A stretch of 64,000 nucleotides of DNA from positions 1 to 64,000 of the forward strand of contig NZ_FWWR01000011.1 of assembly GCF_900176115.1 (NCBI RefSeq), written 5' to 3'. The notes under the pieces are model-generated. The model had not been told where the DNA came from. It saw only the letters and a program-made list of their open reading frames with translations, and made no database searches. The position numbers and the translations under genes are program-made. The DNA comes from Peptoniphilus asaccharolyticus DSM 20463. Lineage in GTDB: Bacteria > Bacillota > Clostridia > Tissierellales > Peptoniphilaceae. Positions 27,363 to 36,823 of the stretch are shown in pieces (position 1 is the first letter of the stretch; every line of letters begins with the position of its first letter).

Positions 27363-29156
27363 ATGCCGTTAATAATACCTAAAGATTTAATTGGAGAAGA
27401 TGTACTTAGCAGAGAAAAGATTTTTACGATGGATGAACAAAGAGCATCTACGCAAGATATAAGACCTCTAAAAGTTGCTATTGTAAATTTAATGCCAAAG
27501 AAAAAGGAAACTGAATTGCAACTTATAAAGATGTTGTCTAATACATCATTGCAAATAAATATAGATCTTATAAAAATGGGCTCTTATGAACCTAAGAATA
27601 CTGAAGCTGAACACTTAAATAAATTTTATAAAACATTTGATGAAATAAAAAATTCTAAATACGATGCGATGATTATAACCGGAGCTCCTGTAGAAAAGTT
27701 GGAGTATGAAAAGATTATCTATTGGGATGAGTTAAAACAAATTTTGGACTATGCAAAAGAAAATGTATTTTCAACTATGTTTATATGTTGGTCAGCTCAA
27801 GCTGCTCTTTATCATTACTATGGAATTAAACATAATGTGTCAGAAGAAAAAATATTTGGGGTTTTTGAATTTGAAAAGGAAATAGATGACAAAATTTTAA
27901 AGGGAATTGACGATGAATTCAGTGTGCCGACGTCAAGATATACCTATGTAAAACCTGAACAAGTAAAAGATATAAGTGAATTAAAAATTTTGGCAAAGAG
28001 AGAAGATGCTGGAGTGGGAATTATAGTTAGTGAGGACTATAGATTTATTTTTAATTTTGGGCATTGGGAATATGATAGAGAAACCTTAAATGATGAATAT
28101 GTTAGAGACTTAAACAAGAACTTGGATATAAAATTGCCTGTAAATTACTACCGAGGAGATGATGTAGCTAAGGGAATAAAGGTGAGCTGGAAAGCTGCTG
28201 GAAATTTATTCTTTTCAAATTGGTTGAATTACTGCGTGTATCAAGAGACACCATATAACATAGAGGAGATAAAAAATAAAAAAGTTGCTAAGTTTGGTGG
28301 CTCGTCACTTAGTGATGCAAGTCAATTTTCAAAAGTAAAAAATATAATTGAGTTAAAGAGTGAGAGTGATGTGGTTGTAGTTTCTGCTCCCGGTAAGAGG
28401 AACAGAGAGGACACAAAGGTTACGGATAGTCTAATAGACATTGCAAATTTAAATTTAGAGACAAGAGATTTATCTAATTTGATAAGGAAAATGGAAATAG
28501 AATTAGCAGAAAAGAGAAGTGAACTTAAAAGTAATTTAAATGATGTTAAGAAAAGATTTTATAATATAGCAAAAGAACTTAAAAGTGAAATCTGCTTTGA
28601 TGAAATAGATTGTGTTTTTAAATCTATAAAAGCCTCTGTATCGAAAGAATTTATAGTTAGTAGGGGTGAATATCTAAATGCAAAGTTAATGGCGGATTAT
28701 TTGAATTATGAGTTTGTAGACGCTAAGGATTTAATCGTATTTAATGCAGATGGAAATGTGGACTATGAAAAGAGCTATTCAAAGATAGTCGAGGTGATAA
28801 GTTGTAAGTCAAAAGTTGTGGTGCCAGGATTTTATGGAAGTGATGAGTTTGGAAACATAAGGACATTTAAGCGTGGGGGTTCTGACTATACAGGTTCTAT
28901 AATAGCTAGTGCATTAAATTCAGAAATTTATGAGAATTGGACGGACGTTGATGGTATAATGACAGGAGATCCTAAGTTAAATAAAGATGCAAAGACTATA
29001 AGGAACATGAACTATCAAGAGTTGGTGGATATAGTGAACTCCGGGGCACAAGTGTATCAGAAGGATGCAATAGAGCCGGTTAAGAGCAAGAATATAACTA
29101 TAAGAATACTAAATACAAACTCGCCAGATGATGAGGGAACGATAATAAAAAACTAA
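27363..29156 (+). CDS. metA: Fused homoserine O-acyltransferase (MetA) - aspartate kinase
   Basis: A 597-residue two-part protein. Residues 1 to about 300 match MetA: catalytic Cys142 in FICWSAQAALYHYYG, and His234 with Glu236 in FGHWEYD. From residue 307 an aspartokinase starts at KVAKFGGSSLSDASQF and continues through VVVSAPGKR, FKRGGSDYTGS and WTDVDGIMTGDP. The kinase part is about 290 residues, shorter than the usual 400-450, and lacks the C-terminal ACT domains that bind feedback inhibitors. The fusion joins the first step of the aspartate pathway to the first committed methionine step. Control is likely by the Met T-box upstream. Confidence 0.9.
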   Translation: MPLIIPKDLIGEDVLSREKIFTMDEQRASTQDIRPLKVAIVNLMPKKKETELQLIKMLSNTSLQINIDLIKMGSYEPKNTEAEHLNKFYKTFDEIKNSKYDAMIITGAPVEKLEYEKIIYWDELKQILDYAKENVFSTMFICWSAQAALYHYYGIKHNVSEEKIFGVFEFEKEIDDKILKGIDDEFSVPTSRYTYVKPEQVKDISELKILAKREDAGVGIIVSEDYRFIFNFGHWEYDRETLNDEYVRDLNKNLDIKLPVNYYRGDDVAKGIKVSWKAAGNLFFSNWLNYCVYQETPYNIEEIKNKKVAKFGGSSLSDASQFSKVKNIIELKSESDVVVVSAPGKRNREDTKVTDSLIDIANLNLETRDLSNLIRKMEIELAEKRSELKSNLNDVKKRFYNIAKELKSEICFDEIDCVFKSIKASVSKEFIVSRGEYLNAKLMADYLNYEFVDAKDLIVFNADGNVDYEKSYSKIVEVISCKSKVVVPGFYGSDEFGNIRTFKRGGSDYTGSIIASALNSEIYENWTDVDGIMTGDPKLNKDAKTIRNMNYQELVDIVNSGAQVYQKDAIEPVKSKNITIRILNTNSPDDEGTIIKN

Positions 29157-29180
29157 ATTAAAAAAAGTTTTGAAAAAGTG

Positions 29181-29209
29181 TTGACAAGGTAGGGGGTCTC
29201 CCTTATAAT
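29181..29209 (+). promoter_or_regulatory. Consensus sigma-A promoter of tRNA operon
   Basis: TTGACA (29181-29186) and TATAAT (29204-29209) are separated by 17 bases, a perfect consensus. It lies 31 bases upstream of tRNA-Ser. Confidence 0.92.
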
Positions 29210-29240
29210 AAATAAAGTAGTTCGTCGATAACGATGGATT

Positions 29241-29331
29241 GGAGAAGTACTCAAGTGGCTGAAGAGGCTCCCCTGCTAAGGGAGTAGGGTTCGAAAGGGC
29301 CGCGAGGGTTCAAATCCCTCCTTCTCCGCCA
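29241..29331 (+). tRNA. tRNA-Ser (GCT)
   Basis: A 91-nt class II tRNA with acceptor GGAGAAG/CTTCTCC, a long variable arm, anticodon GCT within the loop CTGCTAA, and an encoded CCA at 29329-29331. Confidence 0.95.
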
Positions 29332-29338
29332 ATGGTTT

Positions 29339-29415
29339 GGGCCTTTAGCTCAGTTGGTTAGAGCGCCCGGCTCATAACCGGTAGGTCCTGGGTTCGAGTC
29401 CCCGAAGGCCCACCA
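29339..29415 (+). tRNA. tRNA with CAT anticodon (elongator Met or Ile2)
   Basis: A 77-nt tRNA with acceptor GGGCCTT/AAGGCCC, anticodon loop CTCATAA, and encoded CCA. The anticodon CAT could be elongator methionine or the lysidine-modified isoleucine tRNA. Features such as CCTTTAGCTCAGTTGG and GGCTCATAACC resemble Ile2 genes, so the identity is open. Confidence 0.9.
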
Positions 29416-29450
29416 TTATATTTTTAAAATATAATATACCCAAACCATTT

Positions 29451-29526
<76 letters not shown>

Positions 29527-29527
29527 A

Positions 29528-29560
29528 AGAGACAATCTTTAAAGGTTGTCTCTTTTTTTG
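29528..29560 (+). terminator. Terminator of tRNA operon
   Basis: AGAGACAA (29528-29535) pairs with TTGTCTCT (29546-29553), with further pairing inside, then a run of seven Ts. Confidence 0.88.
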
Positions 29561-29626
29561 TGCTTGCAATTAGGTAAGAAAAGTATAAAGATAAGTATAA
29601 ATATTTTATGATAAGGGAGTTGTGTT

Positions 29627-30976
29627 ATGGGAACTTTATTGTTTAAAAATGTACATAAAATAGTAACTTGCAACAATAGCGATGCAGTTTTAGAAAATGT
29701 GAATATGTTTGTGGAAGATGGGGTTATAAAATCTTTAAATAGTGAAGAAAATAGTGCCGATGTGGTGGTAGATGGTAAAGATTTGATAGTTTATCCAGGA
29801 CTTATCAACACACATCACCATTTGTACCAAATTTTAACTAGAAATTTACCGCAGGTGCAAAATTTAGAGTTATTTGATTGGCTTAATGTACTATATGAAA
29901 TTTGGAAAAATCTAACAGAAGATTCAATATACTACAGTTCGATGTCAGGGCTTTCTGAACTTGCAAAATATGGTTGCACAACTGTATTTGATCACCACTA
30001 TGTTTTTCCGGAAAATAGCGAGAATTTTATAGAAAGACAATTTGAAGCTGCCGAGGATTTGGGAATACGTATGGTGTCTTCAAGGGGGAGCATGGATCTT
30101 AGCAAAAAAGATGGGGGGCTACCTCCGGATTCGGTAGTTCAAAGTATAGATGCAATAATGAGAGATTCGGAAAGAATAGTTAAAAAGTTCCACAATCCAG
30201 AGAAGTATTCTATGAATCAAGTTGTGTTGGCACCTTGTTCACCTTTTAGTGTAACAGCGGATTTGATGATAGAATCTGCAAAGTTGGCGAGGGATTTGGG
30301 AGTTAGACTTCATACTCACCTTGCTGAAACTAAGGATGAAGAGAATTTTACACTATCTCAAAGAGGGGTTAGACCTTTAGAATATATGAGACAGTTGGGC
30401 TGGCTTGGAGATGATGTTTGGTTTGCACATGGCATACACTTTAACAATGAAGAACTAAAAGTGTTGACGGAAACTAAGACAGGTGTGGCTCATTGCCCTT
30501 GTTCAAATATGAAATTGTCTTCAGGTGTGGCGCGTGTACCGGAAATGCTAAATTTAGATGTGCCACTTGGGCTTGCAGTAGATGGAAGTGCAAGCAATGA
30601 TGGTTCAAGTATGCTTGAAGAGATAAGAGTTGCATATTTATTACACAGATTGACATACCACGATAAAGCTCCAACAGGATATGATATTTTAAAAATGGCA
30701 ACTCGTGGAAGTGCAAGGCTACTTGGAAGAAAAGACATAGGCTATTTAGCAGAAGGTATGGCTGCAGACTTCTTTGCAGTAGATAAAAACAGATTGGAAA
30801 TAGCCGGAGCGACATTTGATGTAAAGAGTATGCTTGGAACTGTTGGAATAAAAGCTCCTGTGGATTACACAGTTGTAAATGGAAAGGTATTGGTAGACAA
30901 GGGAGAGCTTGTTGGAGTAGATGAAGAAGAACTTTCCATGAAAGTTTATCAAGAGTCAAAGAGAATGCAATTTTAA
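29627..30976 (+). CDS. 8-oxoguanine deaminase-like amidohydrolase
   Basis: A 449-residue metal-dependent deaminase of the AtzA/TrzA/SsnA group. Metal and active-site motifs are INTHHHLYQ near 63, HTHLAETKDEE near 226, VWFAHGIHF and LAVDGSASNDGS. The blocks RGSMDLSKKDGGLPPDSVVQ and APCSPFSVT are those I associate with 8-oxoguanine deaminase, which converts oxidised guanine to urate. S-adenosylhomocysteine or methylthioadenosine deaminase is a less likely alternative. It stands alone between the tRNA operon and a transposon remnant, with ribosome binding site AAGGGAG before ATG 29627. Confidence 0.82.
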   Translation: MGTLLFKNVHKIVTCNNSDAVLENVNMFVEDGVIKSLNSEENSADVVVDGKDLIVYPGLINTHHHLYQILTRNLPQVQNLELFDWLNVLYEIWKNLTEDSIYYSSMSGLSELAKYGCTTVFDHHYVFPENSENFIERQFEAAEDLGIRMVSSRGSMDLSKKDGGLPPDSVVQSIDAIMRDSERIVKKFHNPEKYSMNQVVLAPCSPFSVTADLMIESAKLARDLGVRLHTHLAETKDEENFTLSQRGVRPLEYMRQLGWLGDDVWFAHGIHFNNEELKVLTETKTGVAHCPCSNMKLSSGVARVPEMLNLDVPLGLAVDGSASNDGSSMLEEIRVAYLLHRLTYHDKAPTGYDILKMATRGSARLLGRKDIGYLAEGMAADFFAVDKNRLEIAGATFDVKSMLGTVGIKAPVDYTVVNGKVLVDKGELVGVDEEELSMKVYQESKRMQF

Positions 30977-31060
30977 ACAGAATCGTTTAAAGTAAGGTGG
31001 GTTGCATAATATTAACTGAACAGGAGTGATATATAGACACGAGAAAAGGAGGATAATACC

Positions 31061-32868
31061 ATGATAGAATATCATAACAAAATCACAGCACTATACTCCC
31101 GCCTTTCAGTTGGTGACGAAGATAGAGACGGTGGCGAGAGTAATAGTATTGTAAATCAAAAAGCATTTTTAGAAAGATATGCAAGAGATAAAAAGCTGAT
31201 AAACATTCGCCACTATATCGACGATGACGAAAGCGGTAGGTTCTTTGACCGTTCCGCTTACACACAGATGATAAGCGATGTAGAACAAGGTAAAATCGGT
31301 ATTGTCATCATGAAATACATGACAAGATGGGGAAGAGATTATCTTCAAGTAGGAAATGCGATGGAGATATTTAGAAGAAACAATGTACGCTTTATCGCTA
31401 TCAATAATGGAATAGATAGCATTGACCAAAACACATTGGAATTTGCCCCCTTTATCAACAGTCAGAGTGGTATGCAAGAGACATCAGCAAGAAAGTAAAG
31501 ACAGGAATAAAGACCAAAGGAGCAGACGGAAAGCCTGTCGCAACAGAAGCCCCATACGGCTATATAAAAGACCCTGAGAACAAAGATTATTGGATCGTCG
31601 ATAAAGAAGCTGCCGAAGTTGTAAAACTCATTTTTAGGCTATTTATGGAGGGGAAAAACAGAAATCAGATAGCTGTTTACCTGAAAGAAAAAGAAATACT
31701 AACTCCAACCTTTTATATGAAACAGCAAAACAGAGGAACAGCAAAAAACAAACCACTAAACCAAGAAAACAGATATAACTGGAACAAAGCAACCATAACA
31801 CGCATACTGAAAAGACAAGAGTATTGTGGTGATGTAGTCAACTTCAAGACCGAAAAGCATTACAGAGATAAGAGAAACCATTATGTAGATAAAAGCAAAT
31901 GGCAAATAACGGAAAATGTCCATGAGCCGATAATAGATAGAACTACCTTTGAAAATGTAGAGCGTATGTTAAAAAATGCACCTGTAAAAAGACCAAATGG
32001 AGATGGAGAAATTCACGCACTTTCAGGCTTGATGTACTGTAAAGATTGCGGAACAAAAATGCACATTCGCACCATACACAAAAATGGAAGAGTACAGCAT
32101 GTAACCTATTGCAGTGAATATGCCAAAGGGAAAGCAAAGCACCCCAAATGCAACTCCCCACACCGCATTGATGTTGATGAGGTTATGGAAAATATCGCAG
32201 AAGTCTTGCGAAAGATAGCACAGTATTCTTTGGAAAACAAAGCAGAATTTGAGAAACTTGTAAAAGAGAGTCTGTATAAAGAGCAGACCGAAGAAGTTAA
32301 GAAAAATCAAAAGCGTATGCCCCAAATCACAGACCGAATGGAACAGATAGAAAGAGTGATGAATAAGCTCTATGAGGATAATGCACTTGGAAATATGGAT
32401 ACAGAACGCTATGAACAGTTATCAAGAAAGTATGCAGAAGAATATTACACCTTAAAAGCAGAAAAAGAAGAAATCAAAGAACGCTTATCCGAATGTGAAA
32501 ATGCAAACAAAAGAGCAAAGAGATTTATCAGACTTGCAGAAAGCTATTCCAACTTTGAAGAACTTACCCCAACCATTATCAATGAGTTTATCAGTAAAAT
32601 CGTAGTCCATGAAAGAGATGTAAAAAGAGCAAAATATGTTGTTCAGCGAATAGAGGTTTATTTTAACTATATCGGAAAATTTGAAAATGAACTGACAAAA
32701 CAGATAGAGCCGACAAAAGAAGAAATGCTACAGATGAGGGAAGAAATAGAAGAAGCAAAGAAAGAAAAAGCACGAGCGTATCGTAGGGCATATGACTCCC
32801 CTACAACACTCTTACAAAAAAAGTTAAGACCTACACAGAGCAGTTACAGGGAAAAGAAAAAAGGATAA
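31061..32868 (+). pseudogene. TnpX-like large serine recombinase, frameshifted
   Basis: The N-terminal 130 or so residues form a serine resolvase domain (ALYSRLSVGDED with the catalytic serine, then DDDESGRFFDRSAY and MKYMTRWGRDY). After FAPFIN at about 31460 the frame breaks. The expected continuation SEWYARDISKKVK is read in another frame, consistent with loss of about 4 bases where related proteins have Ile-Met. The remainder to 32868 holds the recombinase and zinc-ribbon regions (KPYGY-like APYGYIKDP, CKDCGTKMH and CNSPHRI) and a coiled coil. It resembles Tn4451/Tn5397-type recombinases that cut at GA dinucleotides. The break should inactivate it unless ribosomes shift frame. Confidence 0.85.
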
Positions 32869-32972
32869 CAAAAAGAAAGAGTTCCTATTTAAAGCTGTGA
32901 GAAAGAGTATAAATATGGGATACTATTAGTAGTAATACAGATACATAAATTTGAAGTTAACGAGGTGATTTT

Positions 32973-33445
32973 ATGAAAGGATTATCTATAATTGTATTAA
33001 CGTTTGTTTGTGTTTTGTATCTTTTCGGTTGTATGAAAGATGATAAAAAAAATTTAGAATTGCCATTTGAATCTTCTGATATCAAAAATATTGAAATGTT
33101 TAATTATGAAGGTGTTCCACAAAATGCGAGAAAGAAAATTGTTACAAAGAAAAAAGATATACAGCATATACATGATGTATTCCAAGGATTAGAGTGTGAA
33201 AAAAAGAACTTGATAAAAATGCTGATGCTTCGGTTTTAAGTTTTCGTTTTAACCTCTCTGATGGAACAAGTTATGAACTGATTTATACAGAATCTAGTGT
33301 TAAAAACGGAACACTATGTTCAAACTTAGAGAAAGAAAATTACTTTACAAGAGCTAATATTGGATGGCTTTGGTCTAATCTAAATAAAGAACTTATTACA
33401 GAACAAGCAAATGAATCAGAATTACCTAAACTAAAAACTAATTAA
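32973..33445 (+). pseudogene. Frameshifted lipoprotein gene
   Basis: The first frame (ATG 32973) encodes a signal peptide with lipobox LFGC and 88 residues, stopping at 33239. A second frame continues from a run of seven As near 33200 with a plausible protein tail (DASVLSFRFNLSDGTSYELI and on to 33445). One base lost or gained in the A run explains both halves. I do not recognise the family. It lies directly after the recombinase in the transposon remnant. Confidence 0.6.
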
Positions 33446-33805
33446 ATAAATCTCTGTTTATCAAACGAACAATTTAATATATGTTGTTCAGTGAATAAAA
33501 AATACAACTGGAAGAAAAGTCAAAATGCCTAAAGCCTGATGGCATTCTTACCAAAAAATAAATGGGAAAACATTTGTAACAGTGATATCTCTTAACAAAC
33601 AGAACACGGAACCTTTTCAAGATAAAGTGTTTAATGTGACACATTCTAAAAAGAATTAATAAACAATAAATAGGTTGACCACTACTACAATATGAAAAAC
33701 GAAAAAATAATTGATGCCCGATAAAAAGTGATAGAAAAAATAACTAAAAAGTAGTACAATAAAATACAATTATATTCAAAAACAAAATGAACGGAGGAAC
33801 AAAAA
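33446..33805 (+). other. 360-bp gap holding TnpW remnant
   Basis: Besides the TnpW-like remnant listed separately at 33530-33659, this gap holds a CAATTTAATA segment near 33470 that recurs in later cassette borders, and AT-rich sequence with possible promoter boxes before the gene at 33806. No intact gene is visible. Confidence 0.5.
33530..33659 (+). pseudogene. TnpW-like remnant (copy 1)
   Basis: In one frame this reads KPDGILTKK, a stop, then MGKTFVTVIS and PFQDKVFNVTHSKKN, matching the intact TnpW-like protein at 34755 with a stop codon in the middle and no start. It is a decayed duplicate. Confidence 0.65.
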
Positions 33806-34321
33806 ATGGCGCTATTCGGACTGTTTGGAGGAAAAAAAGAAGTTGAACTAGATAAAGCAAAAAGTGATGGAAACAAGTCGTTGATGAGAGAAATCTTTGA
33901 TAGGAAAGTAGATAATGGCTCCGAATATAAAATAATCTATGCTTATTCAGAAGATATAGGTGGAGCTAATTTTGCGGTACTTCGTACTGTTTCCTATAAG
34001 TACAGAAGTTTTATACTTGGCTATAAAAAAAGCGATTTAAGTTTAGTTTTTCTTGAGGTAAGCCCTGATTTAACTCAGGTTGGTGAAGCGCTTCTTTATA
34101 GACCACAAGATGTAAAGAAAACTAATTTCACCAAGATGATAGGTTCCTATTATCTACAATACGGAAACTCATTCAAGAAAGAATTTTTCAACTTTTTTGT
34201 TCCTAAGACTATTGACGATATAGTAAATCACGATTGGTATGACGAAGAAACATTCACTTACATTGACCAAAGAGAAGAACACAGTGACTGGGTTGAGTTT
34301 TGGAATAAATTTTGCAAATAA
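33806..34321 (+). CDS. Hypothetical protein in transposon remnant
   Basis: A 171-residue protein I do not recognise. It starts MALFGLFGGKKEVEL and then has a mixed, soluble-looking sequence (EYKIIYAYSEDIGGANFAVL, LEVSPDLTQVGEAL). No signal peptide or transmembrane segment is evident. ATG 33806 follows CGGAGGA with good spacing. It is followed after 13 bases by a small membrane protein and is probably co-transcribed with it. Cargo of the mobile element is the best guess for its role. Confidence 0.72.
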   Translation: MALFGLFGGKKEVELDKAKSDGNKSLMREIFDRKVDNGSEYKIIYAYSEDIGGANFAVLRTVSYKYRSFILGYKKSDLSLVFLEVSPDLTQVGEALLYRPQDVKKTNFTKMIGSYYLQYGNSFKKEFFNFFVPKTIDDIVNHDWYDEETFTYIDQREEHSDWVEFWNKFCK

Positions 34322-34334
34322 AAGGTAAAGTATA

Positions 34335-34556
34335 ATGAGTATGTTACCAAATTATATTTTGACTTTTATGTTTACGGTGTTTCTCGTATATAGCTATATC
34401 AATATAAAAGTAAAAAAATCTAAAGTTAGTAACAAGTGTATTTATAAAATAGGCATAGTTGTTGCAATATTGCTACTTGGAATGTCTATTTACGGTATAA
34501 TATTTAATATCCCATTAGGACAAGTGCAATTTTTAATAGAAAATAGCTTCAAATAA
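34335..34556 (+). CDS. Small two-helix membrane protein
   Basis: A 73-residue protein with two hydrophobic segments, about residues 5-22 (ILTFMFTVFLVYSYINI) and 40-60 (IGIVVAILLLGMSIYGIIF), separated by a lysine-rich loop. It directly follows the hypothetical gene at 33806. Family not recognised. Confidence 0.6.
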   Translation: MSMLPNYILTFMFTVFLVYSYINIKVKKSKVSNKCIYKIGIVVAILLLGMSIYGIIFNIPLGQVQFLIENSFK

Positions 34557-34581
34557 AAAAACGATAAAAAAGACAAATGTA

Positions 34582-34620
34582 AAGAACAGTAAACCACAAA
34601 AGACTTACTGTTCTTTTCTT
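34582..34620 (+). terminator. Cassette-border hairpin 1
   Basis: AAGAACAGTAA (34582-34592) pairs with TTACTGTTCTT (34605-34615), followed by TTCTT. It is related to the hairpins at 35659, 36758 and 38107. Confidence 0.7.
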
Positions 34621-34754
34621 AGGTTCAAAATTAGCAAGAGAGTATAGAGCAAAAAAGAAACTACAATAACAACTAACATCAAATATCACCCAAGCAAAAG
34701 AGGTTTCCTAATCGCAGGAAATCTTTTTTTGTGCAAGTCGAGAGAAGGAACTAA

Positions 34755-34946
34755 ATGGCAGAAAATGAGAAAACAGATATTAAAGAAATACAGACAGAAG
34801 AACACCAAAAACCAGATGGGATTCTTACAAAGAAGATAAACGGAAAGACCTTTGTAACAGAGATATATTTTGACAAAAAGAGCAAGGAAACATTTCAAGA
34901 TAAGCTGTTTAAGGTAATACAATCTAAGGAAAATAATAGCGAGTAA
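34755..34946 (+). CDS. TnpW-like transposon-encoded protein (intact copy)
   Basis: A 63-residue protein with the block KPDGILTKKINGKTFVTEIY and a DKLFKVIQ tail, typical of the small protein named TnpW in Tn4451-like mobilizable transposons. Its function is unknown. Two decayed relatives lie at 33530 and 35722, so the gene was duplicated within this stretch. It has a modest ribosome binding site (AAGGA) 7-8 bases before the ATG. Confidence 0.75.
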   Translation: MAENEKTDIKEIQTEEHQKPDGILTKKINGKTFVTEIYFDKKSKETFQDKLFKVIQSKENNSE

Positions 34947-35036
34947 GTGGGAAATCTGGGGTAGAAAAAAAGCCTTAAAAAGGCTATTATATAAGTTAAT
35001 ATTAACAAACAGAATTAGAGTTTGTGGAGGATATAG

Positions 35037-35612
35037 ATGATTCACATTAAACATTATACTTTTATGATTGTAATAGTTTGTTTTGTGATGTTTCTTTCAG
35101 CTTGCAATAATTTGAATACCTCAAGCAATAATAAGGATGAAACTAAAACAGAAAATCATAATTCCATTAGTTTTGAAAAAAACTCAGAAGAACAAGAAGA
35201 GGTTGTTTGGATAGAAGTGAATAAAAATGGCGTGAATGAAGATTTGCTGATAAAAAACATAGATGAAGAGACTCTCACATATATAGCTCAACAATTACAA
35301 GATGTATGTAAAGAAATCGATGAAAAAGGGCAAAAGGATAAAAATTATTGGCTGACAGGACAATGGTATGACGATGTGATGAGTTCAAAACAATATAATA
35401 ATGTCATATCATTGGGTAAAAAGGCGATGAAACCATTGTTTCTAATAATATATAAAAGCGAAAAGGCTGGAATGTATGAATGGGTTTGTAGTAAAGCATT
35501 AACTGAAATATCTGGGTTTGATTTCTCTGGGGAAAATGATGGTGCTGGATGGAGAAATTCAAAAGAATTTTTAGAGATGTTTATCGCCAAAATTATTGAA
35601 CAACGAAATTAA
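35037..35612 (+). CDS. Putative lipoprotein
   Basis: A 191-residue protein with a signal peptide (TFMIVIVCFVMFLSACNN) and the lipobox LSAC, giving a lipid-anchored cysteine at about residue 23. The mature part starts with an Asn/Ser/Lys-rich linker and ends with a helical region (SLGKKAMKPLFLIIYKSEKA, CSKALTEISGFDFSGEND). I cannot name the family. It is likely cargo of the mobile element and sits between two TnpW-like copies. Confidence 0.7.
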   Translation: MIHIKHYTFMIVIVCFVMFLSACNNLNTSSNNKDETKTENHNSISFEKNSEEQEEVVWIEVNKNGVNEDLLIKNIDEETLTYIAQQLQDVCKEIDEKGQKDKNYWLTGQWYDDVMSSKQYNNVISLGKKAMKPLFLIIYKSEKAGMYEWVCSKALTEISGFDFSGENDGAGWRNSKEFLEMFIAKIIEQRN

Positions 35613-35658
35613 CCGCCCCAGTTTGTTGAACTAACAATTTAATAAAAACCAACACAGG

Positions 35659-35692
35659 AACAGTAAATCAAAAAAAGGTTTACTGTTTTTCT
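35659..35692 (+). terminator. Cassette-border hairpin 2
   Basis: AACAGTAAA (35659-35667) pairs with TTTACTGTT (35679-35687), then TTTCTTT. It is preceded by CAATTTAATAAAAAC, shared with the border at 36733. Confidence 0.75.
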
Positions 35693-35721
35693 TTACTCAA
35701 AATTAGAAAGGGAGGAAACGA

Positions 35722-35907
35722 GAAAATGAAAAAATAGATATTAAAGAAATACAGACAGAAGAACAACTACAACATCAAAAGCCCGATGGGATTCTTACAA
35801 AGAAGATAAATGGAAAGACTTTTGTAACAGAGATATATTTTGACAAAAAGAGCAAAAAAACTTTTCAAGATAAACTGTTTAAGGTAATTCATTCTAAGAG
35901 GAAATAG
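35722..35907 (+). pseudogene. TnpW-like copy lacking a start codon
   Basis: The frame ENEKIDIKEIQTEE...KPDGILTKKINGKTFVTEIY...FQDKLFKVIHSKRK is open to the stop at 35907 and nearly matches the copy at 34755. The ATG of the intact gene is replaced by ACG and no other canonical start is in frame near the GGAGG at 35710-35714, so it is probably silent. Confidence 0.65.
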
Positions 35908-35996
35908 TAGCGAGTGAGTAGGAAATTGGACAGTGGGAAAAATACTTAAAATATGCTATTATACTAAATAATATAGAAGTGGGAGGAGGACAAAAA

Positions 35997-36632
35997 TTGA
36001 AAAAATATATTAGAATAGTTTTAGTTTTGAGTTGTATATTAGCTTTAACTGCTTGTGGAAATAAAAAAGAAATAGTGTTACCAGAAGCTAAAAATATACC
36101 AGAAATTGAAATCATGGGTAATGCTTCTGAGACTGCTAACAAAATTATTGATGAAAAAGAAATATCAAAGCTGATTAGTGATATAAAAGATAATTCAAAA
36201 GGTACTAATGCTAAGAGTGTAAATGACCAACCTACGAACATTGAAAACTATATTATAGTAAAATTTTATCACAAAGGTGCAGAAAAAAGTCCAAGTGTAG
36301 CATATATATATCAGAAAAATGGTAATAGTTATGTTGAACAGCCATATCAGGGGATTTGGGATTTAAAAGAAGAAATCTTTAATAATATTATAGGGTTGAT
36401 TAGTGAAAGCGATAATATAAAAGCTGGAACAGAAGCAACTTATAAACCTATGGTTAAAATAAACGATGAAATTTATGGTTGGGTTAGAGATTTGGGAGCA
36501 GTTAAATTAGGTGATATGGAATTTTTAGGAGAAATCAAAGGCTCGAAAGGCTCTTTATCAAAAACTTTAAATGATGAAGATGAAAATTTCACGAGCAACA
36601 TTTATCCAATAGGGGCAAAAATATTTAAATAG
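35997..36632 (+). CDS. Putative lipoprotein, possibly truncated by amber stop
   Basis: A lipoprotein of about 211 residues with signal peptide and lipobox LTAC near residue 19. The start is TTG 35997, 7 bases after GGAGGAGG; a GTG further upstream contains this site and is rejected. The mature region has IEIMGNASETANKIIDEKEI and a final block MEFLGEIKGS. After the TAG stop at 36630-36632 the same frame stays open for 20 codons (DEKSILIESNDVFSVCEIIE) to a TAA at 36695, suggesting a recent amber mutation in a longer protein. Family not recognised with confidence. Confidence 0.68.
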   Translation: MKKYIRIVLVLSCILALTACGNKKEIVLPEAKNIPEIEIMGNASETANKIIDEKEISKLISDIKDNSKGTNAKSVNDQPTNIENYIIVKFYHKGAEKSPSVAYIYQKNGNSYVEQPYQGIWDLKEEIFNNIIGLISESDNIKAGTEATYKPMVKINDEIYGWVRDLGAVKLGDMEFLGEIKGSKGSLSKTLNDEDENFTSNIYPIGAKIFK

Positions 36633-36757
36633 GATGAAAAAAGTATATTGATTGAATCTAATGATGTTTTTAGCGTTTGTGAAATTATTGAATAAAAATA
36701 TTAAAGTAGACAAATCCTAACTTGCTGAATTAACAATTTAATAAAAACTAACACAGG

Positions 36758-36790
36758 AACAGTAAATCAAATCGGTTTACTGTTTTTTAT
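36758..36790 (+). terminator. Cassette-border hairpin 3
   Basis: AACAGTAAA (36758-36766) pairs with TTTACTGTT (36776-36784), then TTTTAT. The flanking sequence closely matches that of the border at 35659. Confidence 0.75.
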
Positions 36791-36823
36791 TTGCTCAAAT
36801 TTAGAAAGAGAGGAAAACGGAAT

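Noticed and set aside
30474-30959. 161-codon antisense open frame in the deaminase gene
   Set aside because: It lies opposite a well-supported gene, is leucine/histidine-rich without motifs, and has no ribosome binding site.
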